From positions 2,513,001 to 2,577,000 of the forward strand of contig CP054837.1 of NCBI GenBank assembly GCA_028768525.1: a stretch of 64,000 bases of DNA, written 5' to 3'. The notes below the pieces were generated by a model that was not told where the DNA came from, did no database searches, and worked only from the letters and a program-made list of their open reading frames with translations. The DNA is from Desulfobacter sp. GTDB taxonomy: Bacteria; Desulfobacterota; Desulfobacteria; Desulfobacterales; Desulfobacteraceae. Position numbers and translations under genes: made by a program. Positions 50,006 to 60,019 of this stretch are shown here, piece by piece. Position 1 is the stretch's first letter; the number at the start of each line of letters is the position of its first letter.

Positions 50006-52072
50006 ATGTTTAAAAATGCAGGCCTCAGAACCAAAATGCTCGTATCCGTCTGTCTGGTGGTTCTGGTATCCTACGCTGTTACCATCACATACATCACCAT
50101 GAATGCATCTGAAATGGCCAAACGGAATGCGGAAGAAGCGGCCCATGAAACCGCCCTGAAATACGGCGGCCACATCCAGGCAGAGCTGAACAGGGTCATG
50201 GATGTGAACCGGACCGTCGCCCATGTGTTCGAAGGGATGAAAAACAGCACAAACGCCCCGTCCCGGGACGATATGAATGAAATTCTCAAGCAGACCCTGA
50301 AACGGAATCCCGGCATTATCGCCATCGACACCTGCTGGGAACCCAATGCCCTGGACGGCAGGGACGATGAATTTAAAAATGCCGCAGGGCATGACAAGAC
50401 CGGCCGCTTCGTCCCCTATTGGCACCGGGGCAACGGCCCCATTGAGGTGGAGCCCCTGCTGAATTTCGACAGCGAACCCTGGTACACCGTCCCCCGGGAT
50501 ACCGGAAAAGAGGTGTTGACGGATCCCTATCTCTATCCCGTCGGCGGCAAGGATGTCCTCATGGCAACCATCGTCGCCCCCATCAAACCCCAGGGGAAAT
50601 TTCTGGGCATGACCGCCATTGACCTTTCCCTGGAAATTTTCGCCAAAATGAATGAAGAGGTAAGGCCCTTCGGTACCGGGTACGGATTCATCGTGGCCAA
50701 TGACGGGTATATCGTGGCCCATCCGGCAAAGGAGGTGGCCGGGAAAAAATTACAGGACATCGTTGAACCGGAAACGGCTTCAGCCATGATGACGGCGATC
50801 AAATCCGGAAAAATCTACTCCGGCACCCGAACCGCCATCGCCGGCAAAGATGCCTCCCTTCAGCTCATGGTGCCCATCCTTGTGGGAGATACCGACACCC
50901 CATGGAGCATGGGGGTGAGCATTCCCATGGACACCATCATGGAAAATGCCAAATCCCTGAGAAACACAAGTATCATCATCGGCCTGGCCGCGGTAATCAT
51001 CCTGTTTTCCGTCGTCTTTTACATTTCCCATGCCCTGGTGACCCGCCCCCTGAACCGGGTGATCCACGGGCTAAAGGACATTGCCCAGGGGGAAGGGGAC
51101 CTGACCCTGCGCCTTCCGGTGAATTCAAAGGATGAAATCGGAGAACTCTCCGGCTGGTTCAATACCTTCCTTGAAAAACTTCAGCGCATCATCAGAGAAC
51201 TGGCCGGAAAATCCGCAGACGTGGACAGCGCCTCAACGGGGCTGCTGGCCATTGCCGAAGAGCTGTCGGGCAATGCCCGGGATACCACGGGAAAAGCGTC
51301 AACCGTTTCTGCAGCCGTCGAGGAAATGTCTGCGGCCTCACTTTCAGCGGCCGCCACCATGGAACAGGCGGCAGCCAATATCAATATGGTATCGGCCTCG
51401 GCCGACGAGATGGCCTCCACCATCCGGGAAATCGCCAAAAATTCCGAAACAGCCAGATCCATAACGGAAAATGCCGTGGGGCAGGCCGGAGACACGGCCG
51501 GACAGATGGCGGAGCTGAGTACCGCGGCCACAGATATCGGCAATGTTACGGAAACCATCAGCGATATTTCAGAACAGACCAATCTACTGGCATTGAATGC
51601 CACCATCGAAGCGGCCAGGGCCGGTGAGGCCGGAAAAGGGTTTGCCGTGGTGGCGGGGGAAATCAAGGACCTGGCCAGCCAGACCGCCCGGGCCACCCAG
51701 GATATTAAAAACAGGATTACCGCCATCCAGGGGGGGGCCGGCAATGCCGTAAAGGGCATCGGTGAGATATCAGGGATCATAGAAGAGGTGAACACCATTG
51801 TGGCCACCATTGCCACAGCGGTTGAGGAGCAGTCCGCCGCCACCAATGAGATCGCCAATAATATCGCCCAGGCTTCCCAGGGCATCCAGGAGGTCAATGA
51901 AAACATCAGCCAGAACTCCACATCCGCTGCCGGGATATCCCAAGAGACCGCAGCGGTCAACCGGACGGCCGATAAAATGTCCTCATCCTCCAGCCAGGTG
52001 CATGAAAATGCCGGCCAGATGGCCTCCCTGGCGGCCCGCCTCAAGGAGATCGTGGATACGTTTAAAATATAA
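50006..52072 (+). CDS. Methyl-accepting chemotaxis protein with dCache sensor
   Basis: A 688-aa membrane chemoreceptor. TM1 is at about 13-32 and a periplasmic double-Cache domain covers about 35-315 (EPWYTVPRDTGKEVLTDPYLY, FLGMTAIDLSLE). TM2 is at about 320-345, followed by a HAMP domain and a long signalling domain with hairpin tip EISEQTNLLALNATIEAARAGE-type sequence. The ribosome site is AAGGAGA. It lies 84 bp after eutP. The position suggests taxis to ethanolamine or choline, but the ligand pocket lacks a decisive signature. Confidence 0.93.
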   Translation: MFKNAGLRTKMLVSVCLVVLVSYAVTITYITMNASEMAKRNAEEAAHETALKYGGHIQAELNRVMDVNRTVAHVFEGMKNSTNAPSRDDMNEILKQTLKRNPGIIAIDTCWEPNALDGRDDEFKNAAGHDKTGRFVPYWHRGNGPIEVEPLLNFDSEPWYTVPRDTGKEVLTDPYLYPVGGKDVLMATIVAPIKPQGKFLGMTAIDLSLEIFAKMNEEVRPFGTGYGFIVANDGYIVAHPAKEVAGKKLQDIVEPETASAMMTAIKSGKIYSGTRTAIAGKDASLQLMVPILVGDTDTPWSMGVSIPMDTIMENAKSLRNTSIIIGLAAVIILFSVVFYISHALVTRPLNRVIHGLKDIAQGEGDLTLRLPVNSKDEIGELSGWFNTFLEKLQRIIRELAGKSADVDSASTGLLAIAEELSGNARDTTGKASTVSAAVEEMSAASLSAAATMEQAAANINMVSASADEMASTIREIAKNSETARSITENAVGQAGDTAGQMAELSTAATDIGNVTETISDISEQTNLLALNATIEAARAGEAGKGFAVVAGEIKDLASQTARATQDIKNRITAIQGGAGNAVKGIGEISGIIEEVNTIVATIATAVEEQSAATNEIANNIAQASQGIQEVNENISQNSTSAAGISQETAAVNRTADKMSSSSSQVHENAGQMASLAARLKEIVDTFKI

Positions 52073-52086
52073 CCGCTGAAGCAGAC

Positions 52087-52111
52087 GGGGCCGGATCATT
52101 GATCCGGCCCC
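52087..52111 (+). terminator. Hairpin after the chemoreceptor gene
   Basis: GGGGCCGGATC (52087-52097) pairs with GATCCGGCCCC (52101-52111) around a 3-nt loop. It is perfect but lacks a T-run. It is the likely end of the chemoreceptor transcript. Confidence 0.6.
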
Positions 52112-52435
52112 ATGCGAATTTCAAAGTGCAGCGGCCGGAGCTATCGGGTGGGAGCGATGCTCATTTTGCTGATCGTTCATGGCTGCTGCGCCGTATACGG
52201 ACAGTGACCAGCAGCCCGGAACCCAAGAGGACAGCCCCGGCGCCTGCGGCACAGCCGTCATAAAACCCGGGATTTCACCGGCCGTTGAGGAACTTTTTCC
52301 CCAGAATTGAGGTTAATGGAAGATAAACCGACTGAAAACCGGAAATTTATTACCCGATAGTCACTGATATCTGCCTAACCGATCCCAAATACAATCCCGA
52401 ACATTTTCCGGATCTTAAAACGGAATCAAACTCTT
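52112..52435. other. Intergenic region, no gene seen
   Basis: About 320 bp between convergent genes. No credible frame, RNA gene or repeat was found. Confidence 0.5.
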
Positions 52436-53530
52436 TCAGGCCGCACATATCCCGTACCGGGGCAGTATATCCCGGATCACGGTCAGGCGGTGGGTCTGCA
52501 GGGCATCGTGGAAAAGCTTCCAGTCACTGCCGAGAAAAGATGGATCATAGGGAAAGACATCGCTTTTTTTGTCTTTTATTTTCCGGGTTCCCAGGGCCTG
52601 GTGCTTCCAGGAATCCGGCCCCTTGGCCCTGTATGCCAGCTTTGCCGGGGGGAAACTGAAATACCCCTGGCCGATCTTCTTCAGCCATTGGCCGTGGCGG
52701 GTCTCCCCGTCTTCATCCTGAATGGACCTGAACAGGCCGGAAATCTTGTCGTGATCATCTTCGGGCAGCCCGGGAACCTCGGCGTCCGGGTCTCCGGCCC
52801 GGTACCGCTGCATGGCCCGGCAGAGCTGGTTTGCGGCCTGGGAAAAAATCTCTGAATTGTCCCGTTCCACCGTATTCCCCTTGCTGTCCCGGTATTTCCA
52901 TTTCAGGTAGGGCCGGTCCGGATAACTGAGGGCGGCACCGTGGCCCAGGGGCAGGACCCCGCCAACAAATCCGCCGGCCACATCGTCAACCGCGTCGCCG
53001 AAAAAATCTTTGAGCTTTCCCAGAACGCCCCTGTCCGGGGTATCCTGGTCATCCAGGGCCGAGATATTGTTCACCTCGTGGGTGATACCGGCAAATCCCT
53101 GGTGGGCCCAGGTATCCGCATATACATGCATGGTGATGCCCAGGCGGTGGAGCCCGTAAAGGGCATCCTTCTCCCTGATGCAGGCCCGGACCATCTCTTT
53201 TGCCACAGGGCTGTCCGGACGGCAGATAATTTTTTCAACAAAGGTCCCGCCGGGGTTCTCTCCTGCCCGTTTCCCGCCGTTTCCGGGTAAAAAATGAAAG
53301 GGAATCCAGACAAAATGGTTGGCCAGGGCGTCGAAGTTCTTATAGTCCAGGGCCTTGTGGGCCGAACTGATATGGGAATACATGGCGTTGTTATTGAACT
53401 TAATGGTGCCGCTGTTGGTGGCGTCGTCCACGTATTGGGCGCAATAGGCAACGGTCTCGGCTTCTCTGTGGCCGAAGCCGGCCAGCCGGGCCGCCACGTA
53501 AGTGACGGCATGGTGGAAATCTATCTGCAT
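52436..53530 (-). CDS. DUF6765-type protein
   Basis: A 364-aa soluble protein without a signal peptide, starting MQIDFHHAVTYVAARLAGFGHREAETVAYCAQYVDDATNSG. Repeated His/Asp motifs (DFHH, YVDDAT, HVYADTWAHQGF) look like a metal-binding helical fold, reminiscent of zinc phospholipase C or P1 nuclease. The resemblance is by eye only. It belongs to the DUF6765 family as far as I recall. It is the last gene of the glycyl radical enzyme operon. Confidence 0.72.
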   Translation of the reverse strand: MQIDFHHAVTYVAARLAGFGHREAETVAYCAQYVDDATNSGTIKFNNNAMYSHISSAHKALDYKNFDALANHFVWIPFHFLPGNGGKRAGENPGGTFVEKIICRPDSPVAKEMVRACIREKDALYGLHRLGITMHVYADTWAHQGFAGITHEVNNISALDDQDTPDRGVLGKLKDFFGDAVDDVAGGFVGGVLPLGHGAALSYPDRPYLKWKYRDSKGNTVERDNSEIFSQAANQLCRAMQRYRAGDPDAEVPGLPEDDHDKISGLFRSIQDEDGETRHGQWLKKIGQGYFSFPPAKLAYRAKGPDSWKHQALGTRKIKDKKSDVFPYDPSFLGSDWKLFHDALQTHRLTVIRDILPRYGICAA

Positions 53531-53550
53531 TTTAACTCCTTTTCAGGTGA

Positions 53551-53958
53551 TTAGACCTGGCCCGTGGCCATGAGCTGAAGGCGTTTGGCCATGTAAGCGA
53601 ATTTGTACATGTAGTTCAGATTGCCGTCCACCACCACATCCTGCCGCAGGATGGAACCGAGGATATCGGGCTTGGGCGAAAAAATGAAATCCCTGAGGGC
53701 CTTGGCGTTTTTAAAACTGATGATAATATCCGTATTGCTGATTTCTTTTTCCTTTACCTTCATTTTTCCGTCTTTAAAAACAGTCGAAATGGTGATCCCG
53801 CCGTCCCGGCTCCGGAACAGATACCGTCCCTCGAAGCCCTCAATCTGCCGCCGGAATTCTCGGCTGAATACGAAGAAAAGCCCCATGGCATTGAGAAGCA
53901 GTTCCAGGAACTCCTCGGTGATTTCAGAATCAAAGGACTCAAATATCTCTTTCAGCAT
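53551..53958 (-). CDS. SCP2-like sterol/lipid-binding domain protein
   Basis: A 135-aa protein. The second half has the SCP2 pattern (ISNTDIIISFKNAKALRDFIFS, then DVVVDGNLNYMYKFAYMAKRLQLM). Such proteins bind hydrophobic ligands. It lies between the glycyl radical enzyme gene (10 bp) and the DUF6765 gene (20 bp), so it may carry a lipid-like substrate or product of that enzyme. Confidence 0.7.
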   Translation of the reverse strand: MLKEIFESFDSEITEEFLELLLNAMGLFFVFSREFRRQIEGFEGRYLFRSRDGGITISTVFKDGKMKVKEKEISNTDIIISFKNAKALRDFIFSPKPDILGSILRQDVVVDGNLNYMYKFAYMAKRLQLMATGQV

Positions 53959-53968
53959 GACTGCCTCC

Positions 53969-56464
53969 TTATTGGTTTGACATCATCTCTTTATATGCTT
54001 CGGGAAAGGGAACCGCCCGGCCGGTCTTTATATCGTAGGCGGTCCGGGTAATGATCTCGTCCTTCATGGCCGGGTTCAGATCCTTGAAATAGGCGGAGTA
54101 TCCAGACACCCTGACAAGGAGTTCGGGGTAATCGTCCGGCGCCTCCTTTGCCCGGATGAGATCTTCGTAGGACATGATATTGAACTGGATATGAAGGCCC
54201 CCCTGGCGGCAATAGGCTTCAACGACCTGGCCCAGGGCCGCCACCTCCTCCCGATCGGGCACCGACGGGAATTTGTAATTAAGCGCTTCTCCGCTGGCAA
54301 TGCATTTACTCTCAAGCTCGGCGATCATCCTCAGGGAGGTGGTCAGCGCTTCAGCGGCCTGGGAGACGGGGGTGATGCCGCTGGCAAATACCTGATGGGC
54401 CTTTCTCCCGTTGGGAAGTGCCCCGGCCAGCTTTCCCTGGCCGGCATGGTTGGTCATGGTCCAGTATCCGGGCCTGTATTTCCCGCCCCTATAGTTCACA
54501 TGGCGCTGGTAAAAATCATAGAGGAACCGGATGACCTTCTGGGAGTTTTCTTTGGCGATGTCATTATCCGTCCCGTACTTGGGCGCCCGCTTTACCAGAT
54601 AGGCATGGAGGGCCTCATATCCCTTGAAATCAGCCTCAAGGGCGGCCTTGAGCTCGGCAAAGGTGCATTTTTTGTCAACGAATACCGCCTGCTGGATGGC
54701 ATTCAGGGAGTCCACGGTGTCGGCAAAGCCGATATGGGTGGCCCCGGAGGAATTGTAGCGGGCACCCCCTGAAATGAGATCCCTGCCCGTTTCCATGGGC
54801 CCCTCAAAAAAGGAGGACAGCAGGGGCGACGGCAGGATTTCCTGGTAGGCCCGCCCGAAAAGTTCGTTGAGTTCAACCGCCTTTCCCGCCAGCCAGGTAA
54901 ATTGGGTTTTAAAGGCGCCCCAGAACTGGTCATAGGTCTCAAAATTGACCGGTTCACCGGTCACCGGGCCGATCTGCTCGTCGCCGGTCACCGGCCGTTT
55001 GCCGTTGTTCAGGGCCAACTCCAGCACAGAGACCAGGTTGAGCATGATGGAACTGGAGGCATCGTAACTTCTCCCGGGCACCCCCAGTTCCACGCATCCG
55101 ATGACGGCATAGTCCCGGGCATCTTTCTCCTCTGTCCCCTGTTCTTTAAGGACCTGGATATTGGTTACATCGTTGAGATAGGCCGGCACCGCCTTGGTGT
55201 TGACAATGACCTGGGCAATACGGTCCCGGTATTCCACTGAATTTTTTTCGTAGTGAAAACGGGCGTTGAGGCTGGGGTCACGGGTTTTCAGCAGTTCCGT
55301 GACCCTGAGCATGATATAGGTCAGGTCGTTGACCGCATCCTCCCCCTCTTCGTCGACGCCGCCCACGGTGACCGCGGGAACCGTGCCCGCGCCCCCGAAC
55401 AGCTCCTCCGCCGTCTCCGGCACGAGGTTGGTGTTGTCGTTGAGCTTGAGCCAGAGGCAGCCCACCAGTTCCATTGCCGCCTCCACGGTGAGGTCACCCC
55501 TGTCCATATCCGCCCTGTAGTACCGGTAGAGGATCTGGTCCAGCCGGCCCGGACTCATGGCCATGTTGATATTTTCAGCATGGATGGCCACCTGGATCAG
55601 CCAGAGGGCATTGACCGCCTCCCGGAATGTCCTGGCCGGTTTTGCCGGGACCTGCCCGCAGACCTCGGCCATCTGGCGGTAGTTTTCTGCCCGGTCGGGG
55701 TCCGTCTCCCGGTCGGCAAGTCTGGAGGCCTCCCGGCTCAGGTTCTGGGCATAGGCGATGACGCCTTCCATGGCAATCTGCACGGCTTTATAAAAATCGA
55801 TTTTCTTCAGGGTTTCCCCATCCCTGTCCCCCGAATTTATGAGGGCCGCCTCCTTTGACGCCGCGTCTTCAATAATATATTCCACCCCCTTTTCCAGGGC
55901 CAGGGTGTAGCAGGGAATGGTGTGGGAAATACACCCGGCCTTGGTGGCCAGGAAAAAGACAATGCGCTCGAATATCCTCATGGATTTCGGGTTGCCGTGC
56001 TTCTTTCTGGTGTATTCAAGAATATTTCTATCCATCCAATAGGGATAGATCTTAAAATTCAGTTCATCGGCCGCCTCCCGGGTCAGTTTCAGTGGGTTTT
56101 TCTCCCGGTTGCTGATGGTATCCAGTTCAGGCCATATGGTCAAACCGGTCCATTCGGGATAAACAGGGGCGCAAAAGGGTTTGGAACCGGTGGTCCCGGC
56201 CAGGCGGTTATCATCGAAAAAAAGAGGGGTTTTTCTGGAAAGAAAATATTTGGCGGCATTGGCGTACCGAAGTTCACTGGATTGGTCCTCCGGTGCGCTT
56301 TCAAGGGATTTGGTATAATGTCTGGCCCTTTCTATGCAGACCTCCGGCTTCTCGGCGAGCAGCCCCAGCCTGAGCTGTTTGAGAAGGGGCAGGGTGTCAA
56401 GGGTATATTCCGCCAGTGAAATGTCCGTAAAGGACACCTTTGCGGAGCTGTTTGAATGGCTCAT
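53969..56464 (-). CDS. Glycyl radical enzyme of unknown substrate (PflD-like)
   Basis: An 831-aa glycyl radical enzyme. Thiyl Cys457 and Glu459 are in IGCVELGVPGRSYDAS, close to the GCVELSIPGRTY of E. coli PflD. Radical Gly788 is in RVSGYSAYF. The tail after the glycine is 43 residues, about 20 longer than usual. It lacks the choline-lyase residues seen in CutC and has no encapsulation helix, so it is not part of the organelles. No radical SAM activase is adjacent. GGAGG precedes the start. Confidence 0.9.
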   Translation of the reverse strand: MSHSNSSAKVSFTDISLAEYTLDTLPLLKQLRLGLLAEKPEVCIERARHYTKSLESAPEDQSSELRYANAAKYFLSRKTPLFFDDNRLAGTTGSKPFCAPVYPEWTGLTIWPELDTISNREKNPLKLTREAADELNFKIYPYWMDRNILEYTRKKHGNPKSMRIFERIVFFLATKAGCISHTIPCYTLALEKGVEYIIEDAASKEAALINSGDRDGETLKKIDFYKAVQIAMEGVIAYAQNLSREASRLADRETDPDRAENYRQMAEVCGQVPAKPARTFREAVNALWLIQVAIHAENINMAMSPGRLDQILYRYYRADMDRGDLTVEAAMELVGCLWLKLNDNTNLVPETAEELFGGAGTVPAVTVGGVDEEGEDAVNDLTYIMLRVTELLKTRDPSLNARFHYEKNSVEYRDRIAQVIVNTKAVPAYLNDVTNIQVLKEQGTEEKDARDYAVIGCVELGVPGRSYDASSSIMLNLVSVLELALNNGKRPVTGDEQIGPVTGEPVNFETYDQFWGAFKTQFTWLAGKAVELNELFGRAYQEILPSPLLSSFFEGPMETGRDLISGGARYNSSGATHIGFADTVDSLNAIQQAVFVDKKCTFAELKAALEADFKGYEALHAYLVKRAPKYGTDNDIAKENSQKVIRFLYDFYQRHVNYRGGKYRPGYWTMTNHAGQGKLAGALPNGRKAHQVFASGITPVSQAAEALTTSLRMIAELESKCIASGEALNYKFPSVPDREEVAALGQVVEAYCRQGGLHIQFNIMSYEDLIRAKEAPDDYPELLVRVSGYSAYFKDLNPAMKDEIITRTAYDIKTGRAVPFPEAYKEMMSNQ

Positions 56465-56509
56465 GCGTAACCTCCTTGGAGCAATAGATAAATCCTGTTT
56501 AAAAAATGT

Positions 56510-56932
56510 CTAGTCGGGTTGAATTTTCAATTTCAACCGGCTCTTATTCCCGGAGAGAAGAGAAAACCGGCTATCGGCCAGCCGGAACCCGGACTCGGCC
56601 TTTTTTATGGATAGATACTGTGGATAGACAGACTCCGGATCCAGCTCAAGCTGAATCAGGTCAATGCGTATTTCCCCGTCCCGGATTCCCCTGAAGATCA
56701 GTTTGCACCCGTTCATGACCAGGGCCTGGTCCCTTGCCAGGAAAACCGTATCGTCGATGGTTTTGGATGTGCTGACAAAATGAACCACGGCCTGTCCATT
56801 GTTCATCCGAATCAATACCCCGGGTTTGGAGGGAACGGTCCAATAATAAAGGCCGATAAAAAGGGGGATAATAACCAGCAAAAAAACAAGAACTGGGCTC
56901 AGGGTCCTGTTTCTGTCCGTTAAGGGCATCAT
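56510..56932 (-). CDS. Small membrane-anchored protein upstream of the glycyl radical enzyme
   Basis: A 140-aa protein with a single N-terminal membrane helix (LSPVLVFLLVIIPLFIGLYYW) and an extracytoplasmic beta-rich part (VVHFVSTSKTIDDTVFLARDQ). The ribosome site AAGGAGA supports the start. It is 45 bp upstream of the radical enzyme gene and likely the first gene of that operon. No family recognised. Confidence 0.72.
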   Translation of the reverse strand: MMPLTDRNRTLSPVLVFLLVIIPLFIGLYYWTVPSKPGVLIRMNNGQAVVHFVSTSKTIDDTVFLARDQALVMNGCKLIFRGIRDGEIRIDLIQLELDPESVYPQYLSIKKAESGFRLADSRFSLLSGNKSRLKLKIQPD

Positions 56933-57656
56933 GGCGGGTCTCCTTAAACAAGATCAAGGTTCGACAAACAGATGGGGCACGGCCGTTGGGAGAAATGAGA
57001 ATCAGAAGAATTTCAATATGCTGCAAAAAGAATGGAGGCTGTGTTCCCACGGCACCGGAAATCAGAATCCGGCCGGCTGAATTTACTATAATACAAAAAC
57101 GGTTTTGGCGGCAAGCCCAAATTCAGCGGGTTTCAGGGCCTGCGCATTTAAACACGATGAGAAAAATTAAGGCCCGGTTGAACCGCTTTTTTTTGATAAA
57201 CGGGCAGAACCCGGCCGCGGCACGGGGGAACGCTTCCGTTTTAGCCTTCCCGGTCGTCCTGACCGGGAAGGCAGTGAATGAACTGCCGCCTCCGCCGTCC
57301 TGGCAGCCGGCAGTCCATACACCACTCCATCGTTCCCCCGCACCACGGCCTAGTCACCCAGACAAACCTTAACCAGTTGTCAGATTTCCAAGGTAATACC
57401 TTTCCTATTCCGGGTGCAGATCGAGATAGTCTCCAATATTCTTGATTTACCCAGAATAAACTTCATCCGGTATATTCTTTCCTTTTCAATAGGCACCCCT
57501 ATATCTTGTGGTCGAGGAAATTTTAAAGAAAGTGGTCAATCATAGACAAAATCAACGCTTGTTTACATCTAAATTTTTTATAGAGTAAACCGATTGAATA
57601 CGACTTTGTTTTGATTCTTGAGATCCAAATGAAATATTTATTTTCATTATTTTATT
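56933..57656. other. Intergenic region with a 12-bp inverted repeat
   Basis: About 720 bp without a credible gene. GCCTTCCCGGTC (57244-57255) and GACCGGGAAGGC (57261-57272) form a perfect stem with a 5-nt loop and no T-run. Base composition falls to AT-rich after about 57.4 kb, marking the edge of a segment unlike its surroundings. Confidence 0.5.
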
Positions 57657-58118
57657 TTATAATGGGAGTTTAAAAGAAGACTTTAATTCCCGCAAAGAAA
57701 TGTTTGATGTGATGTCTGTTATTCCAGGTATTTTTCGTAATTTATGGTCGATAAATTCAACATAAGCATCTAAATCTCTTGCCACAACAATTAATAAAAA
57801 ATCAGCTGCCCCTGAGGTGTTGTGACAGGCCATCACTTCCGGGCATTCGTTAATCGTATCTTCAAAAAGTTGTGTTAGCTCTTTATCATGCTGAACAAAT
57901 TTGAGCTGGATAAAAGACATAACCCCAAATCCAAGCTTTCTTCTGTTTAATATGGCTTGGTATCCTTCAATAATCCCACTTTCTTTCAGTCGTTTTAGTC
58001 GTCTCCAGCAGGGTGCTTCACTTATTGAAAGCTGTTTGGCTAATTTAACATTTGAAATTCTACCATCTTGCTGTAAGGCACTTAATATTTTGATATCAAA
58101 TCCATCAAGGTTATCCAT
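57657..58118 (-). CDS. Lrp/AsnC-family transcriptional regulator
   Basis: A 153-aa protein from the ATG at 58118. The N-terminal HTH (LDGFDIKILSALQQDGRISNVKLAKQLSISEAPCWRRLKRL) and C-terminal RAM ligand-binding domain (FGVMSFIQLKFVQHD, GAADFLLIVVARDLDAYVEFI) are both complete. It diverges from the alcohol dehydrogenase gene at 58263 and probably controls it. AT-rich codon use differs from the rest of the window. Confidence 0.93.
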   Translation of the reverse strand: MDNLDGFDIKILSALQQDGRISNVKLAKQLSISEAPCWRRLKRLKESGIIEGYQAILNRRKLGFGVMSFIQLKFVQHDKELTQLFEDTINECPEVMACHNTSGAADFLLIVVARDLDAYVEFIDHKLRKIPGITDITSNISLRELKSSFKLPL

Positions 58119-58262
58119 GGGCAATAATTCCTATCATTTTGTCTCTATATTGAAATTTTCTTTCTATTTATTCACAAAAAAGATTTGAAAAAGCAAGCAC
58201 ATTTCAACTTGAATATTATATATTATTATCAGTCGGTTAGTAAAATTAAAGAAGGAGGAATG

Positions 58263-59309
58263 ATGAAGGCGATAATGTATGAAGCGTTTAGGGGAACTCC
58301 AGAATTGGTAACTCTACCCGACCCGGAACCGGGAATCGATAGTGTCGTCGTTAAGGTGAAAGCCACAGGTTTGTGCCTCAGCGACTGGCATGGCTGGGTA
58401 GGCCATGATCCTGACATTCAACTGCCCCATGTACCCGGCCACGAACTGGCAGGTGATATTGTAGCAGTAGGTAAGAATGTTTCTCAATGGAAAGTGGGTG
58501 ACCGAGTTACAGTTCCATTTGTCGGCGGGTGCGGTGGATGTCCTGAATGTCATTCCGGGAATCATCAGGTCTGCGATCATCAATTTCAGCCCGGCTTTAC
58601 TCATTGGGGCTCTTTTGCCGAATATGTGGAGATTCATTACGCAGATATCAACCTTGTTCAACTGCCTGAGGAACTTGGCTATGATGTAACAGCAAGTCTC
58701 GGGTGTAGGTTTGTCACCTCTTTTCGGGGGGTCGTAGACCAGGGGCGTGTCTCTGCGGGCCAGTGGGTTGCCGTCTACGGCTGTGGTGGTGTTGGCCTGT
58801 CAGCCATCATGATCGCAACCGCGCTGGGTGCAAACGTTATAGCCATAGACATAGCCGACGACAAACTTGGACTGGCCAAAAAAATGGGGGCCACCCATAC
58901 GATAAACAGTAAAACGTTGTCAGATCCGGTCGAAGCCGTGCGAGATATATCCTTGAGAGGCGTACATGTTTCCATAGATGCACTGGGGCATCCTGAAACC
59001 TGCTACAATTCTGTTGCCAATCTTAGAAAAAGGGGAAAACATATCCAGATTGGACTTATGGCAGGAGACAGCAGCTCGCCCAAAGTTCCCATGAGCCAGA
59101 TCGTTGCCAATGAGCTTGAAATTTATGGAAGTCATGGGATACAGGCCCATAGGTATGATGCGATTTGGGAAATGATAAAGACTCGGAAAGTGAAGCCGGA
59201 AATGCTGTTAGGAAAAACCATTTCTTTGAAAGAAGCCATTCCAGCATTAATGACTATGGACCGTTATGAAAACCAAGGCATAACCATCATTGATCCGGCT
59301 TTGAACTGA
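58263..59309 (+). CDS. Zinc-dependent medium-chain alcohol dehydrogenase
   Basis: A 348-aa MDR-family enzyme from the ATG at 58263 behind GGAGG. Catalytic zinc ligands are Cys37 region (GLCLSDWHGW) and HVPGHELAG. The structural-zinc lobe GCGGCPECHSGNHQVC and the nucleotide fold VAVYGCGGVGLSAIMIA are intact. The substrate is unknown. It is divergent from an Lrp regulator in an AT-rich segment. Confidence 0.93.
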   Translation: MKAIMYEAFRGTPELVTLPDPEPGIDSVVVKVKATGLCLSDWHGWVGHDPDIQLPHVPGHELAGDIVAVGKNVSQWKVGDRVTVPFVGGCGGCPECHSGNHQVCDHQFQPGFTHWGSFAEYVEIHYADINLVQLPEELGYDVTASLGCRFVTSFRGVVDQGRVSAGQWVAVYGCGGVGLSAIMIATALGANVIAIDIADDKLGLAKKMGATHTINSKTLSDPVEAVRDISLRGVHVSIDALGHPETCYNSVANLRKRGKHIQIGLMAGDSSSPKVPMSQIVANELEIYGSHGIQAHRYDAIWEMIKTRKVKPEMLLGKTISLKEAIPALMTMDRYENQGITIIDPALN

Positions 59310-59623
59310 TTTCTATCTCTTGTTATTTATTTGGCTTTGGCAGAATCCACTGTTCTTTATTTTTATGGTGGATTCTACCTTAAAAAATCAATTCCGGTAT
59401 CAAGTAAGGAAATAACAGCAAAATGATAATGGTATTAAAGGGGCTTGTTAGAGGATTAAAGGCCCTACGTATAATAGTTCTAAGTATCGTCATATAAAAA
59501 TTAAAATCCCGGAGTTCAAATTCTTGCTTGCCATCCAGAAGGCAGATAGGATAATGTCCTGTAAGATTAACAACATGCCTAAATGTATGCCATTGCATCA
59601 AGATTGTAAAAGAGATAGTCAAT
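59310..59623. other. Intergenic region, no gene seen
   Basis: AT-rich 310 bp between the alcohol dehydrogenase and a small STAS-like gene. No clear promoter or terminator was found. Confidence 0.4.
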
Positions 59624-60019
59624 ATGAAATTTGAAGCGCATGGTGATTTTGAAATCACTGTCAAAGGAGAAGTCTTCATTATAAAATTTTGCCATAAATG
59701 GAATTTAGAAGGCGCTAAATTTTTTTTTACGAAGTATAAAGAATGCGTTAAACAGCATAATTTTAAAAATTATGGTGTGTTGAGTGATCTCAGACCATTT
59801 GAAGGAGGAACCCCGGAGGCGATTGACTTTTTTGAGGTTGTTGGTGATTGGGCAAAAGAAAATGGGCAGATTGCCCGTGCACTGATTATGGATTCCTCCA
59901 TAAAAGAATTAACCATGGTTGCAATAAACAAAGGAAAGGAACGTTTTCCTGCTCAAGTTTTTCATAGTGAGAAAGAAGCTTTGCAATGGTTTAAGAATTT
60001 TGGTCTTAACATTTCATAA
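59624..60019 (+). CDS. Small SpoIIAA/STAS-like protein
   Basis: A 131-aa protein with alternating strands and helices like SpoIIAA/STAS-fold domains (HGDFEITVKGEVFIIKFCHKWN, NFKNYGVLSDLRPFEGGTPEAI, FHSEKEALQWFKNFGLN). Related in layout to the protein at 60383. Role unknown. Confidence 0.65.
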   Translation: MKFEAHGDFEITVKGEVFIIKFCHKWNLEGAKFFFTKYKECVKQHNFKNYGVLSDLRPFEGGTPEAIDFFEVVGDWAKENGQIARALIMDSSIKELTMVAINKGKERFPAQVFHSEKEALQWFKNFGLNIS

